A stretch of DNA of 64,000 bases from Marinobacterium litorale DSM 23545. GTDB lineage: Bacteria; Pseudomonadota; Gammaproteobacteria; Pseudomonadales; Balneatricaceae. The translations under genes were made by a program, and so were the position numbers. The notes under the pieces are model-generated. The model was not told the DNA's origin. It did not search any database and saw only the letters and a program-made list of their open reading frames with translations. How positions within the stretch are numbered: the first letter of the stretch is position 1; every line of letters starts with the position of its first letter. Location: the NCBI RefSeq assembly GCF_000428985.1, contig NZ_AUAZ01000010.1:79053-143052 (forward strand). Direction: 5' to 3'. Shown piece by piece: positions 27,494 through 36,098 of the stretch.

Positions 27494-28627
27494 TCAAACG
27501 ATCATATCTACCGTAAAAGAGTGCTGTCCGGCTAGCGCTATAAAATCGTCAACTGCTTGCTGGGTATTGCCGATGAACTCGTTTGAAAAACTGAAACCAG
27601 CAATAACACCCGCTTCGTCAGTATGACCTTCGACAAGTTGTTGTAGCCACCAGTTCAGTCCGGCCTGGTCTGGCTTACGTTCTAAAACATTCTCGTAGAC
27701 CTGTTCAAGAAACGCTTCCTTGTCTTTGCCCGCGTAATCTTTAGCGAATTCCTGACTGGCCACGAATGAGCGAACAACTTCACTAAAATCGAGGTCAATA
27801 TCCAATCGATCAGACCAGTAGCGATAGCCACCGTGATCAGGGTCACGATCAAATACCGTTTTATAGAGGCGGACGAGCGACTGGTCTTCGCTGAGCGCTT
27901 CCTCTTCGGTTTCGACCTCCCGAAGAGAACCATTACTTAACCTCGCGTAGATCGATTGCGCACTTCCGTTGCCGGGCAGATCGGTCATGAACTCGATATC
28001 GAAGGTTTGGCCATCCTTGAACAATTTATTCGCGCTTTTCTGGAAGTACCCACGATCTTCCTCTTCATAGACGAGGCCATCGACAACCAAATAGTGGTCA
28101 TCGCCATCGACATAAGCGCCATCGACAAAGTTACCGTCAGGGTCTGTGGTTATAAAAGTGTATTCGCTCGGATCATCCTCCAGTTCAAACCAGTGTCCGC
28201 GAACCACTATTTTGGCGTGATCGGAGTTGCCGGGAGCGTCGTCTCCATAAACGGGGTGGTCATCAGAGCTGCTATCGGAATCGTCGTCAGAGTCGTCACC
28301 GGAGTCGTCACCGGAGTCGTCATCGGAGTCGTCATCGGAGTCGTCATCGGAGTCGTCATCAGAGTCGTCATCAGAGTCGTCATCAGAGTCGTCGTCATCG
28401 GATTGAGCGAAAAAGTAGCCATCACCATCACGGTCTTTGTATGTGGTTTCGGTCCACTCTTCATCGACCAGTAGCTTTTCAACAATGATCGAGCCGCCGC
28501 CGATTATCCGATATTCCATGGTTGCAGAATCAATATCGGTTTCAGACCAGTTACCGTCAGAATCGGCAACCTCTATAACCACGGAGCCATCGACAATCAG
28601 CAGTCGTTTCATCTCAGTAGCAGGCAT
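27494..28627 (-). CDS. DUF4214 protein with acidic Asp/Ser tetrapeptide repeat
   Basis: 377 aa, no signal peptide. Residues 1-75 are beta-rich and end in DRDGDGYFF, a DxDxDG calcium-loop-like motif. Residues 76-121 are about ten SDDD-type repeats. Residues 122-240 carry more Asp/Gly-rich sequence. Residues about 251-365 match DUF4214, with two copies of the pattern LYKTVFDRDPDHGGYRYW and VYENVLERKPDQAGLNWW. DUF4214 is common in secreted calcium-binding proteins and their exporters. The strongly acidic repeat and absence of a Sec signal fit a type I-secreted or calcium-responsive protein, but no RTX nonapeptides or secretion genes are visible here. An ATG at 28612 is an alternative start. Confidence 0.85.
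   Translation of the reverse strand: MPATEMKRLLIVDGSVVIEVADSDGNWSETDIDSATMEYRIIGGGSIIVEKLLVDEEWTETTYKDRDGDGYFFAQSDDDDSDDDSDDDSDDDSDDDSDDDSDDDSGDDSGDDSDDDSDSSSDDHPVYGDDAPGNSDHAKIVVRGHWFELEDDPSEYTFITTDPDGNFVDGAYVDGDDHYLVVDGLVYEEEDRGYFQKSANKLFKDGQTFDIEFMTDLPGNGSAQSIYARLSNGSLREVETEEEALSEDQSLVRLYKTVFDRDPDHGGYRYWSDRLDIDLDFSEVVRSFVASQEFAKDYAGKDKEAFLEQVYENVLERKPDQAGLNWWLQQLVEGHTDEAGVIAGFSFSNEFIGNTQQAVDDFIALAGQHSFTVDMIV
28265..28402 (-). repeat. 12-bp tandem repeat encoding SDDD units
   Basis: A unit of the form TCATCGGAGTCG is repeated about ten times with small variants (TCATCAGAGTCG, TCACCGGAGTCG). The unit is a multiple of three, so gain or loss changes protein length without a frameshift. Runs of identical copies in the middle suggest recent slippage. 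Confidence 0.85.
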
Positions 28628-28722
28628 GGGATGTCACTCTTAATTATAAGTTCTTTATCTTCTTACTATCGCCTAAATATTCGGAAAGATCCATTGCGGC
28701 TGGGCAGTATTTGTACACTGGT

Positions 28723-29568
28723 TTAAAGACAGTGGTGCTTCCGAAGATCGACAATTGCAGCATCCATAAGTGCCAGCAATCCATCGACGGCTTTGGAGGC
28801 GCGGTCAAAGTAGGCCCGAGTGTCGATAGAGGGTCCTTGCGGGGCAATAAGCTCTTTCTCGATACACTCCAAAAAGTGGTTAATGGCGGGCCGGGTCTGG
28901 GCTAACGCAGCGCTATCTCCGGTATTGTTTTCGAGGTGACTGAACGCACGTGCTGTCAGCTCCTGAACTTTTTGATGAAGAAATCGCATTCGCACCCGTT
29001 GTTGGGATGTACTCGAGCCGCTCGCCGCGATACCTGTGCCAAGCGCTCGTGCCTGCCCGCTCCACTCGGCGGCCTGAATAACTTCCTGCCAGATGGTGCT
29101 GAGATGGGCCAGGTTTCGGTTTCCCTGAGACAGGTCTATCTGGGTTGCCGTATCTTCGATGAGATAAATAACATCCCTAATCAGTCGGTTATGATCGGTC
29201 AGGTTTTGCGTGGCGGTTTTTCCGACAACCTGTTTTGTAACCCGCCACTGCTCATGAAGTTCCTGCCAACGCGCGTTGAACGGGGTCTGAACTCTAGTTG
29301 CTGTGCTCATTGATACATCGACACGATGGGCGAGACCTTCAACCTGACTCTTTAGCTGCGTGTCGCCAGACAACAGACCGTTGCTCAAGCCACGATGTTG
29401 CTGCAAGTCAGTCAACAGCTGGCGTGATAGAGCCAACTGGTTCAGTATCGAACCGATACGGCGCTTTTGAGAGGCCTTTAGGCGACAGTGCAGCAAAAAC
29501 ATGATGCCCGCACTTAGTACAGCCAATGAGATGGCCACATACAGTGTTGGGTCGGTTGGCGTCGGCAT
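28723..29568 (-). CDS. Single-TM protein with nitrate/nitrite-sensor-like (NIT) helical domain
   Basis: 281 aa. A TM helix at about 9-27 is followed by the basic stretch RLKASQKRR, which suggests the rest is cytosolic. The remainder is all helical. LQQHRGLSNGLLSGD near residue 56 resembles the conserved LQxERGLSxG start of NIT sensor domains of chemoreceptors and regulators, and a long helical bundle follows. It has no signalling output of its own. The gene begins 6 nt after the stop of the chemoreceptor gene, so the two are one operon and probably one receptor made of two chains. The ligand is not proven; NIT domains are often tied to nitrate or nitrite. Confidence 0.7.
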   Translation of the reverse strand: MPTPTDPTLYVAISLAVLSAGIMFLLHCRLKASQKRRIGSILNQLALSRQLLTDLQQHRGLSNGLLSGDTQLKSQVEGLAHRVDVSMSTATRVQTPFNARWQELHEQWRVTKQVVGKTATQNLTDHNRLIRDVIYLIEDTATQIDLSQGNRNLAHLSTIWQEVIQAAEWSGQARALGTGIAASGSSTSQQRVRMRFLHQKVQELTARAFSHLENNTGDSAALAQTRPAINHFLECIEKELIAPQGPSIDTRAYFDRASKAVDGLLALMDAAIVDLRKHHCL

Positions 29569-29573
29569 ACCAT

Positions 29574-30698
29574 TTATTCCGTAAGGTAGGCGAGGTGGTG
29601 GGCTAAACCATGAGCCTGCGCAGAAGCGGACAGGTTTGCTCGGTTGCCGATCGATACTTGCTCGGCGAGAACAGCAATATCTCTCACCGCGTGGCTCTGT
29701 TGTTCGGTGCTGGTGGCCACTTGGGTAACCTCTGTCGTCAGGGTGTGAATACCGGATCGGGCTTGTTCCAGCAGGGCGGTCACGGAGTCCGCGCCGGCAA
29801 CGCTCGAGCCGGCAATCTGCTTTAGTTCGGCCATATGCTTACCGACTTGCTCAATTTGGGACTGTACAAGATCAATATTCAGGCTGATCTGTTGGGCTGA
29901 TTCATTGCAGTGAATGGCAAGCCGGCGGACTTCGTCGGCAACAACGGAGAAACCTCGCCCGCTGTCCCCGGCCCGTGCGGCTTCGATGGCGGCGTTTAGT
30001 GAAAGCAGCGCGGTTTGGTCGGCGATCGATGTAATCACTGTCGACATGCTGAGTATGGTTTGGGATGCATCGTTTAACGCAACCATTAACGAGTCAGTTT
30101 GGTCCGCCTGAAGAGACATAGTGCGCACGTTTTCGGCGAGATTGTTCAGCTGTTCAAGGCTGGTCTCGATCTCGCGGGTTGCGAGCAGGCTGCTCTGTAG
30201 GGACGAGTTTGCCAGTCCCGCGACTTCACGTAAGCCTGTGTCCAGTTCTTCCACCGCGGCCGATGCAGTGCTGGCCGCGTCACTTTGTTTCTCGGCCGAG
30301 GTTGTTACCTGTGTGGCGCTTTGTTCAAGTTCGTGAGACGAGTGGGCAATCTCTTCCAGCTTTTGTTGCAGTTCCTGCCGAGCACGTCCCATCTGTACGA
30401 TCTTTGATCGGACTCCGATGAGGGCTGGGCCACAAACCGGGTAGCTTGTTAGGCACCTTTGAGCTTGCCCGGACGCTTTCGAAAATTCGGAGGCAAGATC
30501 AGAGACTTCGCTGAGGATCAGATAGAGCGTTGCCGAGCCCAGATAACCTGATACGACGAGCCAGGGAGTAGACGGTATTTCAGCAGCGATTAACGCTGTT
30601 ATCAGGCCCATGCAGGTAATAAAAAGGTGAAATCCGATGACACCTTTCAGGCCCATTGCGGTTAGTAGCAGACTTGCGGGGTAGGTCAGCCAACGCAT
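29574..30698 (-). CDS. Methyl-accepting chemotaxis protein lacking a sensor domain
   Basis: 374 aa from ATG 30698, chosen for AGAGGGAT 7 nt upstream; the frame extends to 30737 without a ribosome site. Two or three hydrophobic segments (residues 6-75) are joined by very short loops, so there is no periplasmic ligand domain and no HAMP. The rest is the chemoreceptor coiled coil with the hairpin [38 protein letters not shown], which contacts CheA/CheW. A partner such as the adjacent NIT-like protein would have to supply the input. No CheR-binding pentapeptide is seen at the C-terminus. Confidence 0.92.
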   Translation of the reverse strand: MRWLTYPASLLLTAMGLKGVIGFHLFITCMGLITALIAAEIPSTPWLVVSGYLGSATLYLILSEVSDLASEFSKASGQAQRCLTSYPVCGPALIGVRSKIVQMGRARQELQQKLEEIAHSSHELEQSATQVTTSAEKQSDAASTASAAVEELDTGLREVAGLANSSLQSSLLATREIETSLEQLNNLAENVRTMSLQADQTDSLMVALNDASQTILSMSTVITSIADQTALLSLNAAIEAARAGDSGRGFSVVADEVRRLAIHCNESAQQISLNIDLVQSQIEQVGKHMAELKQIAGSSVAGADSVTALLEQARSGIHTLTTEVTQVATSTEQQSHAVRDIAVLAEQVSIGNRANLSASAQAHGLAHHLAYLTE

Positions 30699-30715
30699 TT
30701 TTATCCCTCTGAAAA

Positions 30716-30767
30716 CAAAAAACGCCCCCAGCCGCAAACGGTGAGTGACCGTTACAGTTGGGGGCGT
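30716..30767 (-). terminator. Strong terminator-like hairpin just upstream of the chemoreceptor gene
   Basis: On the minus strand ACGCCCCCA (30759-30767) pairs with TGGGGGCGT (30722-30730), followed by a run of seven T. The loop contains a smaller perfect hairpin, AACGGT/ACCGTT (30737-30753). It ends 17 nt before the chemoreceptor start codon, between that gene and its own likely promoter region. It could attenuate the operon or end an upstream transcript. Confidence 0.75.
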
Positions 30768-30973
30768 CGTTGCCTGTTAGCGATACACTAGGCGTCTATG
30801 CCTTTACAATCTATCGCCGCTATTACTGTTTCAGAAGAGCTCGCAAACCCTATGCCAGGTGAGCGAAGGTGTTGATTATGAAAGGGGAGAGGTACCAGGT
30901 GCGGAACTTGGCGGTTTGAAACGGTAAAAATATGAAAGGTAATAGTGCATTTTGCGTCAACCGGGGTCAATAA
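30768..30973. other. Unassigned 206-bp region upstream of the chemoreceptor terminator hairpin
   Basis: No convincing protein gene: a 60-codon minus-strand frame (30788-30970) has no ribosome site and no family look. On the minus strand it could be a leader RNA or small RNA ending at the terminator at 30716-30767. I searched by eye for the conserved GEMM c-di-GMP riboswitch elements and did not find them. Confidence 0.4.
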
Positions 30974-30998
30974 CTGGGCACCGGCAGACGGTGCCCAG
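30974..30998 (-). terminator. Terminator hairpin after the PEBP gene
   Basis: CTGGGCACCG (30974-30983) and CGGTGCCCAG (30989-30998) form a perfect 10-bp stem with a 5-nt loop, 15 bp beyond the stop of the PEBP gene. Only a short T-rich tail follows on the minus strand. Confidence 0.65.
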
Positions 30999-31013
30999 CC
31001 CGAGAGCCTTTTA

Positions 31014-31643
31014 CTAGGCTGAAAGTTGCGGGTTCAGCGTATAGAGCCCTGTCAGCTTGCATTGGTCAAGAATATGGCCTTTGATCGCCTCGCGCACGGA
31101 CTGCCCGGTAATCGGGCCCGATATATCGACCTTCTCCACATCCAGTGCGTACAGTGTGAAAACGTAGTGGTGCATGATTTCGTCGTTCCAGGGCGGGCAG
31201 GGGCCATCGTAACCGTAGTAGTCCCCTTTCATATCGGCATCACCGGCGAACCAGCTGGTGTAGTCATTGATGCCATGATGCATTCCTTCCGGGGCTGTGG
31301 GGCCATTCTTACCTCTGGGAGTCACACCGCTGGCGTGTGTGCCTTCAGCAATTTCGTGGCGGTCTGCAGGAATATCGATCAAGACCCAGTGAAAGAAATC
31401 CACGCGTGGCACGAGCTTGGACACGCTCTTGCCCTCCTGGTTCACATCATCGCCTTTGCTGGGTACATCGGGATCATGACAGATGAGAGCGAAAGACCGT
31501 GTTTGGGGCGGTGCGCCGCTCCAGGCCAGGTGGGGGCTTACGTTATCAGAGAGTGTTACATGGGTTTTTGGATCCACCTTTCCGAACGCGTAGCGAATGG
31601 GGATGACTGAGTTATTATTGAAACTGTTGCTGGTCAGTTGCAT
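31014..31643 (-). CDS. YbhB/YbcL family (PEBP, Raf-kinase-inhibitor-like) protein
   Basis: 209 aa, no signal peptide. Typical PEBP features are visible: SPHLAWSGAPPQTRSFALICHDPD near 30-55, the HWVLIDIPADRHEI segment near 95, GYDGPCPPWND near 150 and HHYVFTLYALDVEKV near 165. These line the small-ligand pocket of the family. The bacterial role is unknown. The ATG at 31643 is preceded by no strong ribosome site. A terminator follows. Confidence 0.93.
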   Translation of the reverse strand: MQLTSNSFNNNSVIPIRYAFGKVDPKTHVTLSDNVSPHLAWSGAPPQTRSFALICHDPDVPSKGDDVNQEGKSVSKLVPRVDFFHWVLIDIPADRHEIAEGTHASGVTPRGKNGPTAPEGMHHGINDYTSWFAGDADMKGDYYGYDGPCPPWNDEIMHHYVFTLYALDVEKVDISGPITGQSVREAIKGHILDQCKLTGLYTLNPQLSA

Positions 31644-31781
31644 CGGTTGTCACCTACGATTAATCAGATCCATGATTGTGGCGCCGCTTACGCCTTTAAC
31701 AATAATCTAGCATCATATGGCTCAGGATAAAGGCGTTAGCCGAGGAATTTAGCGGTCACTGTTGAAACAGCGGAGGGGATA

Positions 31782-31961
31782 ATGGGAATTGAAGTGGGTG
31801 GTTTTTTCGGACTTGTACTGCTGGTGCTTGATGTGATGGCGATCGTCAAGACTATTCAAAGCCACGCCAGCACAACAGCTAAGGTTGTGTGGGTTGTCGC
31901 TATTTTGCTTTTGCCGTTATTGGGTCTGATTTTATGGTTTCTGTTTGGCCCCAAAGGGTAG
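31782..31961 (+). CDS. 59-aa membrane protein with PLDc_N (phospholipase D nuclease N-terminal) domain
   Basis: A short gene from ATG 31782 with GGAGGGG 4-9 nt upstream to TAG 31959-31961. The protein begins MGIEVGGFFGLVLLVLDVMA, has a central WVVAILLLPLLGLILWFLF helix, and ends GPKG. This two-helix hairpin with a polar middle and terminal WxxxGP is the PLDc_N domain, found alone or at the front of cardiolipin synthases. As a lone peptide its role is unknown; it probably sits in the inner membrane. It lies between two minus-strand genes, PEBP and glpD. Confidence 0.82.
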   Translation: MGIEVGGFFGLVLLVLDVMAIVKTIQSHASTTAKVVWVVAILLLPLLGLILWFLFGPKG

Positions 31962-31992
31962 GGTATGGAGCGCCACTCAAGCGCGGAGCCGT

Positions 31993-33609
31993 TCAGCGAG
32001 CGGCATCGGATTGAAAGTATTCGCAGAACTTCTGTTCGGCGTTGTCGCCGAACAGAATGCGACAGGCTTCCTGTAGCCCTGGGTCGGCCTGGAGGGCGGT
32101 GCGGGATACCACCTGAGCGATCTTTGATCGGCGGCGCAGAAAATCATCCAACCGGGTGATCATTTCATGCTCCGCAGCCAGCATCAGCTCGCCCCGCAGG
32201 TACTCCGAGTTTTCGATCAGCAACTCACCCCAATCGGGGTGGGTTCGAATCCCCTCCAGCACCTCGAATGCCCGATATCCGTAACGACGCCAGAGCCTTG
32301 AAGATAGAGGCTCGCTGGAGGAGGGCGGCGTTCGTTCGTCCAGCGCCATCACCCGGGCCTGCTCCATGAAAGCCCTGCGCTGACTGATCTCGCCTTCCCC
32401 GTACCAGCGTGTCCCCCTGCGGCGCAATGTAATGCCAAGGGCTTCAATGGCGTCACACACCTCTTCACCCACATTCAGGCAGTCCGTGAGCTTGCCGCCA
32501 AAAATACTGAGCCAGGGCGCGTCGGGGTCGGTCTCAATGCAGTGTTTTCTGGAGAGTCGGGTCCACTCCGGCTGTTTATCGTGCGAGTTACCGCTGGCCA
32601 GTGGGCGTACACCACAGCGTTCGGCGATGATGTCGTCCACCGTTAGCGGGCGCTTCAGGTTCAGGCGCGCGTTGATATTGCTTAATACGAATTCCCGGTC
32701 AGTATCGGTTACCGCCACTTCAGGGTGCTCTACCGGGGTATCGGTGGTGCCGATACAGGTTTTCGGGCCCATAGGGATGACAAAGAACAGTCGCCCGTCA
32801 TCGGCAAAAAAAGTAAGTATGCGCGGATTTGGCGTCAGCCGATCAACAATCAGGTGAATGCCTTTGGAGAACAGGTGCCGGTTCCGGGTCTGCCGCCCGG
32901 CCTGCCGGTTGAGTTGATCCACCCAGGGGCCTGTGGCATTGATCACCGAGCGGCTTGTCAGTCTGATGCGGGCTCCGTTTTGCTGATTCTCGGCGGTTAG
33001 CTGCCAGTTGCCATCGGGGGCGCGTTGGATTGTGTGTGCAGCCATATAGTTAACAGCCACGCAGCCCTGATCCATGGCCCGACGGATAAAGTTAAATGTG
33101 AACCTGGCATCGTTATCCAGTAGATAGCAATCAGAATATTCGATGCCGGCTTGAACATTGGTCAGATCTAAAATGGGCTCCCGGTCTTGCAGGTCTCTCA
33201 ATGACAGGCGTTCGGGCCTTTGGGTATGGCCGCGACCGAGTAACCAATATAGCCAGGCGCCGACGTGGACCGCGAAGGGCGGTTTGCGAAAGCTCTTGGG
33301 GATGCTGGCCAGAAAGCGAATTTCACGGACGCTGGAAGGATAGGCATCCATCAATCGGTTGCGGCTGCGGCAGAGCTTGTCGACCAAAAAAAGCTCGCCG
33401 CTCTCGAGGTACTTGATGCCGCCCCAGGCCAGATTGGAACTGTTGGAGCTGGTTTCACCGGCGAAGTCGCCCCGGTCGATCAGAGCGACTCTTGCTCCGG
33501 CGGCTGAGAGCGCAGCTGCGGATACGGCACCGTTGATGCCGCCGCCCAGGATTGCCACATCAAAGGTTTCTGACTCCAGCCGGGCGAGATGGCGTGCACG
33601 TAGAGTCAA
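31993..33609 (-). CDS. glpD: Aerobic glycerol-3-phosphate dehydrogenase GlpD
   Basis: 538 aa, FAD flavoprotein that oxidises glycerol-3-phosphate to dihydroxyacetone phosphate and passes electrons to quinone at the inner membrane. The FAD-binding motif DVAILGGGINGAVSA is near residue 18, with RGDFAGETSSNSSNLAWGGI-type sequence after it, and IGTTDTPVE near 290. The start is TTG 33609, 3 bp after the glpK stop, with GGAG at the end of glpK as ribosome site. glpK-glpD form an operon for glycerol use. No glpF uptake channel or glpR repressor is in the window. Confidence 0.96.
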   Translation of the reverse strand: MTLRARHLARLESETFDVAILGGGINGAVSAAALSAAGARVALIDRGDFAGETSSNSSNLAWGGIKYLESGELFLVDKLCRSRNRLMDAYPSSVREIRFLASIPKSFRKPPFAVHVGAWLYWLLGRGHTQRPERLSLRDLQDREPILDLTNVQAGIEYSDCYLLDNDARFTFNFIRRAMDQGCVAVNYMAAHTIQRAPDGNWQLTAENQQNGARIRLTSRSVINATGPWVDQLNRQAGRQTRNRHLFSKGIHLIVDRLTPNPRILTFFADDGRLFFVIPMGPKTCIGTTDTPVEHPEVAVTDTDREFVLSNINARLNLKRPLTVDDIIAERCGVRPLASGNSHDKQPEWTRLSRKHCIETDPDAPWLSIFGGKLTDCLNVGEEVCDAIEALGITLRRRGTRWYGEGEISQRRAFMEQARVMALDERTPPSSSEPLSSRLWRRYGYRAFEVLEGIRTHPDWGELLIENSEYLRGELMLAAEHEMITRLDDFLRRRSKIAQVVSRTALQADPGLQEACRILFGDNAEQKFCEYFQSDAAR

Positions 33610-33612
33610 TAG

Positions 33613-35115
33613 TCAGGCTCCAGCGGCTGGGGCGCGGGTGACCCTTGAGACAGCATCGTGCCAACCGGCCAGTAGTTTTGTTCTATGGATGGCGTCCATG
33701 TTTGGATGGTATATCTCCTCGCATTGCCAGAGTTCGGTAAACTCCCGCTGATCGCCGTAGAACCCGGCCTGGCGACCCGCCAGATAGGCAGCGCCCAGTG
33801 CCGTTGTCTCCTCTACCCGGGGTTTAAGTACTTGGGTATCGAGCACATCGGCCAGAAACTGCAGCAGCCAGCTATTGGCCACCATACCACCGTCAACTCG
33901 CAGCGTTTTGGGGCTGATGCCATCGGCCGACATCGCGGCGAACAGATCGGCGGTTTGATAGGCCACGGATTCAAGGGTGGCACGGGCTATCTCCGCGCGC
34001 CCACTGGCACGGGTCAGCCCGAAAAGTGCGCCTCTGGCGTCAGGCTCCCAGTATGGGACGCCAAGCCCGGTAAACGCGGGTACCAGATAAACACCGTTGT
34101 TTGAGTTCAAGGAGCGGGCAAGGGTTTCGGTTTCTCTGGCCTGTTGAATAATACCCAGTGAGTCACGCAGCCATTGTACGGCTGCTCCGGCGACGAAGAT
34201 TGAGCCTTCCAGGGCATAGCTGACATGTCCATCCAGCTGCGAGGCGACAGTCGTGAGAAGCCGCTGGGATGAGTCCACCGGTGCCGAGCCGGTATTAAGC
34301 AGGACAAAACAGCCGGTGCCGTAAGTGCTTTTTATATCGCCGGGGGAAAAGCAGCATTGGCCGATGCTGGCGGCCTGTTGATCACCCGCAACGCCGAGAA
34401 TCGGAATCCGCTGGCCAAGTATGGAGGGGTCTGTATCGCCAAAGTGGTCGGCGCAATTCATGACACGGGGTAACGTCGTAGCCGGTATCCGGAAGGCGTC
34501 CAGCAGAGTTTCATCCCATTCGCCCGCGCGAATATTGTACAGGTTGGTACGGCTGGCATTGGTTGCGTCGGTAAGGTGTTGCTTGCCGCCAGTGAGCTTC
34601 CAGATCAGGAAGCTGTCAACCGTTCCGAACAGCAGCTCGCCCTGTTCGGCCCGAGCGCGGGCTCCTTCCACCTGATTCAGAATCCAGGCCGCTTTGGTGG
34701 CGGAGAAGTAGGGGTCGAGCAGTAACCCGGAGCGGCTGCGTATCTCGGGTTCCAGCCCCTCGGTTCTCAGGCGCGAGCATTCGGGCGCTGTGCGTCGGTC
34801 TTGCCAGACAATGGCGTTGTGAATCGACTTACCGGTGTCTCGCTCCCAAATCAGGGTCGTTTCCCGCTGGTTGGTGATGCCTATGCTCAGAACCCGGTAG
34901 TTGTTCTCGCGTGCCCAATCGAGCATGCGGCGTACAACGCTCAGAGCGCTGTGCCAGATGTCGTCCGGGTCGTGCTCAACCCAGCCCTGTCGCGGGTAGT
35001 GCTGAGGAAACTCCTGCTGGGCACTGGCCAAGGGCACTGCAAGTTGATCGAAAAGAATCGCTCGGCTGCTGGTGGTTCCCTGATCCAGGGCCAGAATACA
35101 GGTGCGCTCGGTCAT
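33613..35115 (-). CDS. glpK: Glycerol kinase GlpK
   Basis: 500 aa, the usual length. It phosphorylates glycerol with ATP to give glycerol-3-phosphate. The FGGY-kinase N-terminus ILALDQGTTSSRAILFD, the ITNQRETTLIWERDTG segment near 80, TNASRTNLYNI near 165 and SIFVAGAAVQWLRD near 310 are all present. ATG 35115 is preceded by AAGGAG-like sequence. It is the first gene of the glpK-glpD operon and diverges from the ROK kinase with only 81 bp between start codons, so promoters may overlap. Confidence 0.97.
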   Translation of the reverse strand: MTERTCILALDQGTTSSRAILFDQLAVPLASAQQEFPQHYPRQGWVEHDPDDIWHSALSVVRRMLDWARENNYRVLSIGITNQRETTLIWERDTGKSIHNAIVWQDRRTAPECSRLRTEGLEPEIRSRSGLLLDPYFSATKAAWILNQVEGARARAEQGELLFGTVDSFLIWKLTGGKQHLTDATNASRTNLYNIRAGEWDETLLDAFRIPATTLPRVMNCADHFGDTDPSILGQRIPILGVAGDQQAASIGQCCFSPGDIKSTYGTGCFVLLNTGSAPVDSSQRLLTTVASQLDGHVSYALEGSIFVAGAAVQWLRDSLGIIQQARETETLARSLNSNNGVYLVPAFTGLGVPYWEPDARGALFGLTRASGRAEIARATLESVAYQTADLFAAMSADGISPKTLRVDGGMVANSWLLQFLADVLDTQVLKPRVEETTALGAAYLAGRQAGFYGDQREFTELWQCEEIYHPNMDAIHRTKLLAGWHDAVSRVTRAPAAGA

Positions 35116-35196
35116 CCCTATCTCCTTGTACTTTCCCTGTCAGTATAGAAAGATTTGTTCGCTTGTTCGTGAAACCGCAAGACAGAGGGAACCCCG

Positions 35197-36096
35197 TTGG
35201 AAAAACTCCGCATTGGGATCGATTTGGGCGGCACCAAAACGGAAGGCGTTGTTCTGGATGAACAGGGCCTGGAGCGCTATCGGCAACGGGTTTCCACACC
35301 CGGACATCTTGGTTTTGAGGCGGTGGTTGAGTGCATTGCCACCCTGGTTAAAAGCCTGGACGATCAGGCCGGTTGTCAGCTGCCGGTGGGTGTGGGCACC
35401 CCCGGTGCTATCTCGACGCTGACCGGGACGATGAAAAACTGCAATACCACCTGCCTGAATGGCCGGGACCTGCTGGGAGCCCTGGAGGCCCGGTTGCAGC
35501 GACCTGTCCGGCTTGCTAACGATGCCAACTGCTTCGCGCTCAGTGAGGCGCTTGACGGTGCCGGGGCGGATTACGGTGTTGTCTTCGGTGTAATCATGGG
35601 CACCGGAGTCGGTGGCGGGTTGGTGCTGCATGGCCAGCTTCACCAGGGTGCTCAGCATATCGGCGGCGAGTGGGGGCACAATCAGCTGGAGGCTGACGGC
35701 CCGGTTTGTTACTGCGGCCGCCGTGGATGTGTGGAGACCTTTATCTCGGGCCCCGGACTGCTGGCCGACTACCACAGGCTGGGCGGAAAAGCGCAGAGTG
35801 TTCCTGAGCTTCTGACCGGGCTGGAGCAAGGGGAGGCCTGTGCGGCGCAGGCAATGGATCGCTTTCACCAGCGTTTTGGTCGTGCACTGGCCACGGTAAT
35901 CAATATCCTCGATCCCGATGTGGTTGTGCTCGGGGGCGGATTGTCCAATATGGAGCCCCTCTACAGGGAGGGGCGTGACGCGGTCGCGGAGTATGTTTTC
36001 AATGACCAGCTGATAACGCCGATCATAAGGAACTGTCATGGTGACAGTTCCGGGGTGCGAGGTGCCGCGCAGCTTTGGTCAGTCGACGAGGTTTAA
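35197..36096 (+). CDS. ROK family sugar kinase
   Basis: 299 aa from TTG 35197 with AGAGGGA 6 nt upstream. ROK features: ATP-binding RIGIDLGGTKTEGVVLD at the N-terminus, catalytic Asp in NDANCFALSE near 107, and the zinc-binding CYCGRRGCVETF near 170. The second phosphate motif GTGVGGGL is near 135. Length and motifs fit the fructokinase/glucokinase/N-acetylglucosamine kinase branch; the exact sugar cannot be assigned. No DNA-binding N-terminal domain, so it is an enzyme and not a NagC-type repressor. A cupin gene follows 2 bp after the stop. Confidence 0.93.
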   Translation: MEKLRIGIDLGGTKTEGVVLDEQGLERYRQRVSTPGHLGFEAVVECIATLVKSLDDQAGCQLPVGVGTPGAISTLTGTMKNCNTTCLNGRDLLGALEARLQRPVRLANDANCFALSEALDGAGADYGVVFGVIMGTGVGGGLVLHGQLHQGAQHIGGEWGHNQLEADGPVCYCGRRGCVETFISGPGLLADYHRLGGKAQSVPELLTGLEQGEACAAQAMDRFHQRFGRALATVINILDPDVVVLGGGLSNMEPLYREGRDAVAEYVFNDQLITPIIRNCHGDSSGVRGAAQLWSVDEV

Positions 36097-36098
36097 CG

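Noticed and set aside
28265..28402. Short tandem repeats as a CRISPR array
   Set aside because: Units are 12 bp with no unique spacers and lie in frame inside a protein gene.
30768..30973. GEMM-type c-di-GMP riboswitch upstream of the chemoreceptor
   Set aside because: The conserved CACGCACAGGGCAAACC and GCCUCCGGCCUAAACC elements are not present on either strand.
35140..36039. 299-codon minus-strand open frame opposite the ROK kinase
   Set aside because: The plus strand encodes a clear ROK kinase with ATP and zinc motifs; the minus frame has no family features and is a GC-driven shadow.
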